The notes below the pieces were generated by a model. The model worked only from the letters and a program-made list of their open reading frames with translations, was not told the DNA's origin and ran no database searches. The translations under genes and the position numbers were made by a program. 64,000 bases of DNA, taken from positions 1 to 64,000 of the forward strand of contig DASZZM010000039.1 in the NCBI GenBank assembly GCA_035544895.1, in the 5' to 3' direction. Shown here in pieces: positions 17,201 to 25,056 of this stretch. Every line of letters starts with the position of its first letter. The first letter of the stretch is position 1. The stretch is from JASLEW01 sp035544895 (GTDB taxonomy: Bacteria > Acidobacteriota > Thermoanaerobaculia > Multivoradales > UBA5704).

Positions 17201-18469
17201 ATGAACCGGATCGCCCTTCTGGCCAGCGAGCCGATCCGGCCGCGCATGGCCGGGATCGGCATCCGTTACTGCGAGCTCGCGCGCCGGCTTCCGTCCTATG
17301 GTTTCGAGATCGTCCTCATCTCGCCGGCCGAGCCCGCCGAGACCGCGGCGCTGCTGCCGCCGCTTCCCGGTCTCACGGTGCGCCGCTTCGAGCGCGCCCG
17401 GCTGCGCGAGTTGCTCGCCGGCTGTGCCGCCGCGGTGGCCCAGGGACAGCTCGCTAACGACCTGGTCCTGGCAGCTCCGGAGCTCCCGGCGGCGATCGAC
17501 CTCTACGATCCCTGGCTGATCGAGAACTTCTCCTACACCTCGAGCTTGGGCCTCGACCCCTATCGCAACGACCACGCAAGCTGGGTCCTGCAGATGTCGC
17601 GCGGCGACTTCTTCCTCTGCTCATCGGAGGAGCAGAGGGGCTTCTACCTGGGCTTTCTGACCGCCCTCGGCCGGGTCAATCCCGAGCGGGTGGCCGGCGA
17701 CCCCGACCTGCGCTCGCTCGTCGACGTCGTCCCCTTCGGCGTCCCCGAGGAGCTGCCGCCGCACCGGCCCTACCTGCCGCCGCGGCGCGCCGGGGAGCGG
17801 CGCCTGCTCTTCGGCGGCCTCTACGACTGGTACGACCCCTGGACCCTGCTCGACGCCCTGGCCGAGCTCGCTCTGCCGGACTGGACGCTGCTGCTGATCC
17901 GCAACCCCAACCCGGAAAGTACGCCGCAGCGCCTCTTCGCCGCGGTCGAAGAGCAGCGCCGCGCCCGCGGCTGGGAGGAGCGCGTCCAGGTGCTCGACTG
18001 GGTGCCGGCGGAACGCCGCTACGACCTCTTGCGCGACGTGGACGTGCTGGTCGCTCCGCACCGGCCGAGCCTCGAGACGGCGCTCTCGCTGCGCACCCGC
18101 TTTCTCGACGCGCTGGCCGCCGGCTGCCCGGTGGTGGTGACCGGCGGCGGCACGATGAGCCGCCTGGTGCGCGAGCACCGGGCGGGCTGGGTGGTTCCCG
18201 CCGGCGACGCGGCGGCCCTGGCGCACGCGCTGTCGGAGGCGCTGGGTGCGGAGAACGGGCGCGCGGCGCGGCGGCAAGGCGCGCGCGCGCTGCTCGCCGC
18301 CTTCCGCTGGGAGCAGGCCCTCGCTCCGCTGCTGCGCTTCTGCCGCGCGCCGGTCTGCGACTCCAGCAAAGAGCGCTTCACGCGGCCGCTGGCCACCACG
18401 GCCCCGGCCGACTCCTTCGCCTTCCGCCTGCGCCGCCGGCTGCGGCGGGCAGGGAAGGACCGTCGTTGA
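17201..18469 (+). CDS. GT-B glycosyltransferase, family 4-like
   Basis: 422 residues from ATG 17201. The N-domain motif is MAGIGIRYCELARRLPSYG; the C-domain contains LFGGLYDWYDPWTLLDAL, VLDWVPAERRYDLLRDVDVLV and FLDALAAGCPVVVTGGG (the nucleotide-sugar binding side). The 88-base spacer before it contains two decayed look-alikes of its own start (CCATGAACCGCC, CCATGAGCCGCC), so upstream ATGs exist, but this one begins the conserved domain. It lies in the same run as the other glycan genes and its stop overlaps the next TTG start. Confidence 0.87.
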   Translation: MNRIALLASEPIRPRMAGIGIRYCELARRLPSYGFEIVLISPAEPAETAALLPPLPGLTVRRFERARLRELLAGCAAAVAQGQLANDLVLAAPELPAAIDLYDPWLIENFSYTSSLGLDPYRNDHASWVLQMSRGDFFLCSSEEQRGFYLGFLTALGRVNPERVAGDPDLRSLVDVVPFGVPEELPPHRPYLPPRRAGERRLLFGGLYDWYDPWTLLDALAELALPDWTLLLIRNPNPESTPQRLFAAVEEQRRARGWEERVQVLDWVPAERRYDLLRDVDVLVAPHRPSLETALSLRTRFLDALAAGCPVVVTGGGTMSRLVREHRAGWVVPAGDAAALAHALSEALGAENGRAARRQGARALLAAFRWEQALAPLLRFCRAPVCDSSKERFTRPLATTAPADSFAFRLRRRLRRAGKDRR

Positions 18470-19911
18470 GCCGGTTGTCCAAGGTCTCGGTGGCCGTCCC
18501 TTCGTGGAACGGCCGGGAGCACCTGGAAACCTGCCTGGCCGCGCTGGCCGAGCAGACCGACCCGGGCGTCGCGTGGGAGGTGCTGGTGCTCGACAACGGC
18601 TCGAGCGACGGCACCGCGTCCTGGCTGCGGCGCGCCCGGCCGCCGCGCGTGCGGTTGCTCGAGAGCCCGGTCAACCTGGGGTTCTGCGCCGGCAACAACC
18701 GGCTGGTGGCCGCGGCCGGCGGCGACGCCATCGCCTTCCTCAACAACGACACCCGGCCGGAGCGCGACTGGCTGGCCGCCCTGGTCGACGCCCTGGCCGC
18801 GGCACCGCCCGACGTCGCGGCGGTCTCCGGCAAGATCGTCGACTGGCCGGGTGAACGGCTCGACTTCGGGCGTGGCGTGATGACCTTCGACGGGCACGCC
18901 TTCCAGCTCGATTTCCGCCGCCCGCTCGCGGCCGCCCGCGTCCCGGCGGCCGGCGAGGAGCTGCTCTTTGCCTGTGGCGGCAACATGCTGGTCCGCCGCG
19001 CCTCGTTCCTGGCCGCGGGCGGCTTCGACGAGAGCTATTTCGCCTACCTGGAGGACGTCGACCTCGGATGGCGCCTGTGGTCCGGCGGCGAAAGGGTGGT
19101 CTTCGTTCCCGGCGCGGTCGTGCGCCATCGCTCGAGCGCCACCTCGGACCTGCTGGGCCTCTACAACCGCGGCTTCCTGTTCGAGCGCAATGCCTTCCTC
19201 ACCGCCTACAAGAACTACGAGGCGGGCCTCTGGGAGCAGGTGATGCCCGCCTTGCTGCTCACCTTCCTGTCGCGTACGCTTGCGATGCTGGCCGGCAACA
19301 ACCCCGGGGGCACCTCGCTGCGCATCGATCCTTACGCCGGCTGGATCGCCAACACCGCCGACTTGCGAGGAGTGCCGCCAATGGCGGGAGCGGCGGCCCG
19401 CAGCGCCATGCCCGCCACCGGCGAGGCCGCGGCACGGCAGGCCGCCGGCCCGATGCAGACGCCGCCGCCGGCGCGGTTCTCGGCGCGCGGGCTCGCCGCC
19501 AGGTGGCAGGCCCATGGACCGCGCGAGCTCTTCCGCCGCGGCCTGGCCCGCGTGCGCTCGCGCCTGCTGTCCGCCGCCGCGCCGCGCCGCCCGGGGGGGG
19601 GCGGAGGAGGGCCTGGCGGGGCCGGCACGGCAGGAGAGGTCGTGCTCAGCGACGAGCGCTCGCTCGCCCAGCTCCGCGCCCTATCCTTCTTGCTCGCCCA
19701 CCTCGACCGCGCCGCCGCGCAGCGCGCCGCGGTGGCGCGCCGCCGCCGCCGCTCCGACCGCGAGATCTTCGCCCGCTTCCCTCTCTACCTGGTCCCCACC
19801 TACCCCGGCGACGAGGCCCTGTTCGCCAGTCCGGGCTTTGCCGCCTGGCTGCCGCACGACCTGCCGCTCGTGCGCCACACCCTGGCCGAGGTCATGGACA
19901 TCGATCCTTGA
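18466..19911 (+). CDS. Family 2 glycosyltransferase
   Basis: 481 residues from TTG 18466 (TTGA overlap) with AGGGAAGGA just upstream. KVSVAVPSWNGREHLETCL, VLDNGSSDGTASWL, NLGFCAGNNRLV, FLNNDTRPERDWL and YLEDVDLGWRL are the full set of WcaA/rhamnosyltransferase-type GT2 motifs. Residues ~255-330 include a short hydrophobic segment and may contact the membrane. The C-terminal ~150 residues form a low-complexity linker followed by a small helical domain. A G9 homopolymer (19603-19611) in the linker could permit slippage; the reading frame as given continues to a sensible end. Confidence 0.85.
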   Translation: MSRLSKVSVAVPSWNGREHLETCLAALAEQTDPGVAWEVLVLDNGSSDGTASWLRRARPPRVRLLESPVNLGFCAGNNRLVAAAGGDAIAFLNNDTRPERDWLAALVDALAAAPPDVAAVSGKIVDWPGERLDFGRGVMTFDGHAFQLDFRRPLAAARVPAAGEELLFACGGNMLVRRASFLAAGGFDESYFAYLEDVDLGWRLWSGGERVVFVPGAVVRHRSSATSDLLGLYNRGFLFERNAFLTAYKNYEAGLWEQVMPALLLTFLSRTLAMLAGNNPGGTSLRIDPYAGWIANTADLRGVPPMAGAAARSAMPATGEAAARQAAGPMQTPPPARFSARGLAARWQAHGPRELFRRGLARVRSRLLSAAAPRRPGGGGGGPGGAGTAGEVVLSDERSLAQLRALSFLLAHLDRAAAQRAAVARRRRRSDREIFARFPLYLVPTYPGDEALFASPGFAAWLPHDLPLVRHTLAEVMDIDP

Positions 19912-22430
19912 GCAAGTTCGTCCTCGCCCTGACGATGCTCGTTTTGCCACCGGCAGCCCCCGACGGCTTCCAGTGGGAGTTGCTGCTCTGGATGCTGGCC
20001 TGCGCCGGGGGCGGCGTGGCCCTCTGGAACCGCTCTTTCCGTCCGCGGCTCGAATGGAAGTGGGCGTGCCTGCTCATCGCGCTGGCCCTCGCCCCCCTTC
20101 TCCCGGCGCTGCGCGCGGGCGCGGCCTACGGGCCGTTCGACACCAACGTCCCCCGCCTCCCCTGGGCGACCCGAGAGCAGCTCCAGTACCAGCCCAAGGG
20201 GGGGGCCCTCAATGACGTCACCCTGCAGTTCGCGCCGTGGCAGGCCGAGGCCCGGCGGCAGCTGCTGTCAGGACGCATTCCGCTGCTCAATCCCTATTCC
20301 GCCGCGGGTCAGTCTCTCCTCGGCAATGGCCAGGCGGCGCCGTGCAGCCTGGTCTCCATCCTTGCGCTGCCGTTCGCGGCCGTCCCCGCCCAGGCGCTCC
20401 GCGCCTTCCTCAAGCTGCTGCTGGCGCTCGCCGGGACCTTTCTAGCGGCCCGCCAGCTCGCCTGCCGGCCGGTCTTCTGCCTGGCTGCCGGCCTCGGCTA
20501 CGCCTTCGGCGGTTCGCTCACCGTCTGGCAGCTCTTCCCTCATGGCGAAGTCATCGCCCTCTGGCCGCTGGTCTTCCTGGCCACCGAGAGATTGGTTGAC
20601 GACCCGGACCAGCGCTCGCCGCGCCTCCTTCTCTTGCTTGCGCTCGGCGCCGTCCTGCTGGCCGGTCATCCCGAGACCGCCCTGATGACCGGACTCGCCT
20701 TTGCGGCGCGGCTGACGTTGGCCAGCCCGGCGGCGGGCCGGCGCGGCGAGCTGCGGCGTCTCGTGCTCGCCACTCTCGGCGCGGCCCTCCTTGCACTGCT
20801 GTGCACGGCGTTCTTCACCCTGCCCGTGGCCCAGACGGTCCTGGGATCGGAAAAGCTCGGGCAGCAGGGGCGCGGCCGGGACCCCGGAGCGGGCCGAGCC
20901 GCCGAGGAGGCGGGCTGGGGCGGTCTCGTCAACATGGTCTCTCCGGGAATCTTCGGGACCCCGCAGCGCAGCTCCGAGCACGGACCGGCGCCGCTGCATT
21001 GGCTGGCCGAGGGGTCGGTCGGCCTTCCCTGCCTGATTCTCGCCGCGGGCGGAGTTCTCGCCGCCGCGCGGCGCCGCCGGACCGAGACCTACCTCGCCGC
21101 GCTCGCGGCCGCGGCCTTTGCCATCCACCTAAACCTCGGGGGCCTCCCGGGGCGTGTCTTCGCCCTGCCGCTGGTCTCCGCGATCGATCGCCGCTATCTT
21201 GCCTATCTCGGCGGCTTCGCGGTCGCGTTGCTGGCTGCCCGTGCCTTGGAGCAGTGGTGCGCCGAGGCGCCGAGCCGCCGGCGTCTGCTGTGCCTCTGGG
21301 GATCGACGCTCCTGGCGGGCCTTGCCGCCGCCGTGGCGCGCGCGGTGGTCCTCCATTTCTGGAGGGAGAGCGGAGTCCTGGCCGGCGTCGGGCCGGCGGC
21401 GCTGGCCGAGGCGGCGCTGCACTGGACGCTGGCGCTGGCGGCGGTCGGCGGGACGGCGCTCTGCTTGAGCCTGCGGCGCTTTCCGCTTGCGGCCGGCCTG
21501 CTGGCGGGAGCGCTCACCTTGGGACAGCTCTTGGCCGGCTACTGCGGCTACGTTCCGGTCGTGAGCGCGCGGCTGGCCTATCCCGCTCTCCCTGTGGTCG
21601 AGGCGATGAAGCGGGCGGCCGGGCCCTTTCGCGTCGTCGGCACACGGGGCGTCTTTGCGCCGAGCTCGTCGACGGTCTACGGCCTGGCCGACATCCGCAC
21701 CCACGATCCGACCGAATCGGCGCGCTACGTCGACTGGCTGGTCGATCTGCTGGATCTCGACCGCAGCACCTACAAGAAGCAGTACCGCCGGCCGCTGCCG
21801 GGCCATGAGCCTTTCCTGCGCCTGCTCGGGACCCGTTTCCTGCTGGCCAGGTCCGACCTCAGCCTGGGCCCCCCCTGGGTGGACCGCGGCCTGTTCCGCG
21901 AGACCCGGTTGTGGGAGCTGGCCGGGGAGGTGCGCTGGGCCTTCTTTCCCGGCTCCGTGATCGCCGTCTCCTCGCCCGCCGAGGCCCGCCGGCTGCTGCG
22001 CGGGAGGCCCGATGCTTACGAGCTGGCGACGCTCGAGGGGGCGGGCGGCGCGGCACTCGCCGCCGCGGCCAACGGGCGCGCGCGGGTGCGCACGGTGCGG
22101 GTGGAGGGGGACCGGCTGGAGATCGGCGTCGAGGTCGCCGAGGCGGCCTGGCTGGTGGTCGCGCAGGCGGCGATCCCCGGCTGGCGCGCCCGCGCGGACG
22201 GCCAACCGGCGCCCACGGCCATCGCCGACGGCGCCCTGCTGGCTGTGCGCGTGCCGGCAGGCGCGCGCACGGTGACCCTGCGCTACCTGCCGCGCAGCTT
22301 CCTTGCCGGTCTCGCGCTGTCGTCCGGCGGTTTGCTCATCGCCGCGGCGACCCTATGGCGGCGGACCAGCCGCTCCCGCCCGCAACCCCCGGCGGCTACC
22401 GCGGCACCCACGGCCGCGCCGAGCTCGTGA
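19908..22430 (+). CDS. YfhO-like polytopic membrane protein (putative GT-C glycosyltransferase)
   Basis: 840 residues from TTG 19908 (TTGA overlap with the GT2 gene). About a dozen hydrophobic segments span residues ~5-550, with loops such as DVTLQFAPWQAEARRQLLSGRIPLLNPYSAAG near 110 that match the YfhO family, followed by a soluble C-terminal region with IPGWRARADGQ and a final membrane segment. YfhO proteins are implicated in lipid-linked sugar decoration of teichoic acids and other glycans, using a polyprenyl-phosphate sugar. The DPG-synthase-like gene at 11009 would be a suitable donor supplier (inference). It is the last gene of the forward glycan run. Confidence 0.82.
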   Translation: MSKFVLALTMLVLPPAAPDGFQWELLLWMLACAGGGVALWNRSFRPRLEWKWACLLIALALAPLLPALRAGAAYGPFDTNVPRLPWATREQLQYQPKGGALNDVTLQFAPWQAEARRQLLSGRIPLLNPYSAAGQSLLGNGQAAPCSLVSILALPFAAVPAQALRAFLKLLLALAGTFLAARQLACRPVFCLAAGLGYAFGGSLTVWQLFPHGEVIALWPLVFLATERLVDDPDQRSPRLLLLLALGAVLLAGHPETALMTGLAFAARLTLASPAAGRRGELRRLVLATLGAALLALLCTAFFTLPVAQTVLGSEKLGQQGRGRDPGAGRAAEEAGWGGLVNMVSPGIFGTPQRSSEHGPAPLHWLAEGSVGLPCLILAAGGVLAAARRRRTETYLAALAAAAFAIHLNLGGLPGRVFALPLVSAIDRRYLAYLGGFAVALLAARALEQWCAEAPSRRRLLCLWGSTLLAGLAAAVARAVVLHFWRESGVLAGVGPAALAEAALHWTLALAAVGGTALCLSLRRFPLAAGLLAGALTLGQLLAGYCGYVPVVSARLAYPALPVVEAMKRAAGPFRVVGTRGVFAPSSSTVYGLADIRTHDPTESARYVDWLVDLLDLDRSTYKKQYRRPLPGHEPFLRLLGTRFLLARSDLSLGPPWVDRGLFRETRLWELAGEVRWAFFPGSVIAVSSPAEARRLLRGRPDAYELATLEGAGGAALAAAANGRARVRTVRVEGDRLEIGVEVAEAAWLVVAQAAIPGWRARADGQPAPTAIADGALLAVRVPAGARTVTLRYLPRSFLAGLALSSGGLLIAAATLWRRTSRSRPQPPAATAAPTAAPSS

Positions 22431-22540
22431 CGCCGGCCGCGAGGCGCTGGCCGGGACGCCGGCGGGGCCGCGTGATTCGCCGCCTGCTGGAGATTCGACG
22501 GCGGAGAAGATGTCCCGGTAGAAGGGCGGAGGGGAAGCGC

Positions 22541-23641
22541 TCAGCCGCGGCGCTGCTCGAAATCCCGCATGAAGGCAACCAGGGCGTCGATGCCTTCGGC
22601 GGGGAAGGCGTTGTAGATCGAGGCGCGGAGGCCGCCGACCGAGCGGTGACCCTCGAGGCCGTCGAAGCCGGCCGCGGTTGCCTCCTGGACGAACTGCTTC
22701 TCCAGCTCCTCGGACGGCAGCCGGAAGGTCAGGTTCATCGCCGACCGGCTGTCCCGGGCGGCATGGCCGCGGTAAAAGCCTGTGCGGTCGATCTCGGCAT
22801 AGAGCTTCCCGGCCTTGCGCTCGTTCGCCGCCGCCATCGCCGCGAGCCCGCCGCTCCCGGCGAGCCACTTGAGCACCAGGCGCAGGATGTAAATGGCGAA
22901 AACCGGCGGCGTGTTGTACAGCGACTTGCTCTCGACGTGCGTCGCATACCGCAGCATCGCCGGAAGCGATTCGGCGCCCCGCTTCACCAGGTCTTCGCGG
23001 ATCACCACGAGCGTCAGACCCGACGGTCCGAGGTTCTTCTGCGCACCGGCGTAGATGATGCCGTAGCGGCCGACGTCGAGCGGCCGCGAGAAGATGTCGG
23101 AGGAGGCGTCGCAGACGAGAGGGACGTCGCCGGCCGCGGGCTCCGCCGGCCACTGGGTGCCGAAGATCGTGTTGTTCGAGGTGTAATGGACGTAGGCCGC
23201 GCCGGGCGTCAGCTCGAGCTCGTCCTGGCGCGGGATGCGGGCGAAGTTCTCCGCCTCGGTGGTCGCGGCGACGTTGACCGCGCCGACCTTCTTGGCCTCC
23301 TTGACCGCCTTCTTCGACCACGAGCCGGTGACCACGTAATCCGCGGTGGCGCCGGCGGTAAGGATGTTCATCGGCACCATCGAGAACTGGGTGCTCGCGC
23401 CGCCCTGCAGGAACAGCACGTGGTAGCCCTCGGGAATACGCGCCAGGGCGCGGAAGTCGGCCTCGGCGCCCTGGATGATCTCGTCGAAGGCTCTGGAGCG
23501 ATGGCTGATCTCGAGGATCGACATGCCGACGCCAGGCAGGCACACGAGGTCGCGCTGGGCCTCCTCGAGCACCGACAAAGGCAGCACCGCCGGCCCCGCC
23601 GAGAAGTTGAAGATACGAGCGCTGCTGGTCCCGGTGGACAT
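22541..23641 (-). CDS. serC: Phosphoserine aminotransferase
   Basis: 366 residues, ATG at 23641 with AGAGGA 8 bases upstream on this strand. FNFSAGPAVLP at the N-terminus, FLQGGASTQFSMVPMN, and AGAQKNLGPSG (the PLP-binding Lys) are diagnostic of SerC of aminotransferase class V. It converts 3-phosphohydroxypyruvate plus glutamate to phosphoserine in the cytoplasm. It sits 14 bases downstream of serA in a two-gene unit. Confidence 0.95.
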   Translation of the reverse strand: MSTGTSSARIFNFSAGPAVLPLSVLEEAQRDLVCLPGVGMSILEISHRSRAFDEIIQGAEADFRALARIPEGYHVLFLQGGASTQFSMVPMNILTAGATADYVVTGSWSKKAVKEAKKVGAVNVAATTEAENFARIPRQDELELTPGAAYVHYTSNNTIFGTQWPAEPAAGDVPLVCDASSDIFSRPLDVGRYGIIYAGAQKNLGPSGLTLVVIREDLVKRGAESLPAMLRYATHVESKSLYNTPPVFAIYILRLVLKWLAGSGGLAAMAAANERKAGKLYAEIDRTGFYRGHAARDSRSAMNLTFRLPSEELEKQFVQEATAAGFDGLEGHRSVGGLRASIYNAFPAEGIDALVAFMRDFEQRRG

Positions 23642-23655
23642 GTCTTGGTCCTCTT

Positions 23656-24897
23656 TTACAGCGCGATGAGGTGCAGGTCGAGGACGTCGCCATTGCCGTC
23701 GCGGATGGCGGCGAGGAGCGCCGGGGTCGGCGCGGCATCGAGGTTGATGCGCGCCACGGCGGCCTCCGCTCCCTCGAAGACGACGTTGTCGGTCTCCTGG
23801 ACGTTGAGGTTCTCCGCGCGCAGGTGCTCGAAGACGTGCGCCAGGACGCCGGGGCGGTCGCGATGCCGCACCACCAGCATGTGGGAAGCCGGCGTCTTCC
23901 TGCACAGGTTGACGACGTTGAGCACTTCGCCCGTCTGCATGTAGGTGGCAATGATGCGCACCGTCTCGGCGGCGATCGCCTCCTGCGCCTGCTCCGTCGA
24001 AGCGCCGATGTGGTGTGTGCCGTAAACGCCCGGCAGGCTGACGATCGGGTCTCTCATCTCGCCTGTCGCTGTGGGCGGCTCGGAGCCGTAGACGTCGAGA
24101 CCTACCCGCAGCCCCTTCTCCTTGACCGCGCGGGCCAGCGCCTCGTGGTCGACCACCTCGCCCCGCGAGGTGTTGATCACCATGGCGCCGGGTTTCAACC
24201 TGGCGAGCAGCGCGCCGTCGACGAGGCCCCTGGTCTTCGGGCCGAGCGCCAGATGGACGCTGAGGATGTCGCAGCGCTCGGCAACCTCGGCGGGCGACGG
24301 GGCGAGCGCGATGGGCACCGCCGGGCCGAGCCCGAACGCCTGCGCTTCCTCCTTGGAGAGCGGCCGGTCCTGGCCGCCGAAACGCCGGCTCCACAGCACC
24401 ACGTCGAGGCCGAACGCGACGGCGCGGCGGATCACCTCGCGGGCGATGTTCCCGGCCCCGAGCAGGCCGAGGGTCTGGCCATACAGCCCGCGCGCCTTCG
24501 CGTACTCTTTCTTGTTCCAGCGGCCGGCGCGCAGGTCGGCCACGTTGTCCGGCACCCGGCGGTCGAGCGCCAGGATCAGAGCCATGGTCAGCTCGGCGAC
24601 GGCGATCGAGTTCTTGCCGGGGCAGTTCGACACGTAGATGCCGCGGCGCGACGCCGCCGCCACGTCGATTGTGTTGTAGCCCGCGCCGGCGCGCACGACG
24701 AGCGCCAGCCGGCCGGCCTCGAGCGCCGCCTCGCCGACCCTGGTGCTGCGCACGATCAGGACGTCGGCCTGGGTCTCGGCGATCGCCCGCGTCAGCGCCT
24801 CGTCTTGGAGATCCGGCTCGTGGACGACTTCACATCCGCCGGCCAGGAGCCCTGCGATCCCGCTCTGCTCGAACTTGTCGGCGATCAGCACTCTCAT
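23656..24897 (-). CDS. serA: D-3-phosphoglycerate dehydrogenase
   Basis: 413 residues, ATG 24897 with GGGGAG upstream. The NAD-binding loop is LGLLGAGNIAREV, the catalytic Arg lies in NTSRGEVVDHEAL, and the catalytic His is in GTHHIGAST. Residues ~335-413 form an ACT domain (MLVVRHRDRPGVLAHVF), as in serine-regulated forms. It catalyses the first committed step of serine synthesis. It is divergent from the membrane glycosyltransferase gene at 25057; the ~160-base spacer must hold both promoters, but I could not pick convincing boxes. Confidence 0.94.
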   Translation of the reverse strand: MRVLIADKFEQSGIAGLLAGGCEVVHEPDLQDEALTRAIAETQADVLIVRSTRVGEAALEAGRLALVVRAGAGYNTIDVAAASRRGIYVSNCPGKNSIAVAELTMALILALDRRVPDNVADLRAGRWNKKEYAKARGLYGQTLGLLGAGNIAREVIRRAVAFGLDVVLWSRRFGGQDRPLSKEEAQAFGLGPAVPIALAPSPAEVAERCDILSVHLALGPKTRGLVDGALLARLKPGAMVINTSRGEVVDHEALARAVKEKGLRVGLDVYGSEPPTATGEMRDPIVSLPGVYGTHHIGASTEQAQEAIAAETVRIIATYMQTGEVLNVVNLCRKTPASHMLVVRHRDRPGVLAHVFEHLRAENLNVQETDNVVFEGAEAAVARINLDAAPTPALLAAIRDGNGDVLDLHLIAL

Positions 24898-25056
24898 CGA
24901 ATTTCTCCCCGGTGAGCGGTGATGCGCTTGCGGAGGGTACTTGCCAACTGCTCCGGATTCAAGGGATCGGCGCCTTGGAGCACTTCGAGGCCGGGCGGCG
25001 CAGGTCTATAATCGCCCGTCCTGAGTCGTCCGCCCCGGCCCCTTCAGGAGATCCTG

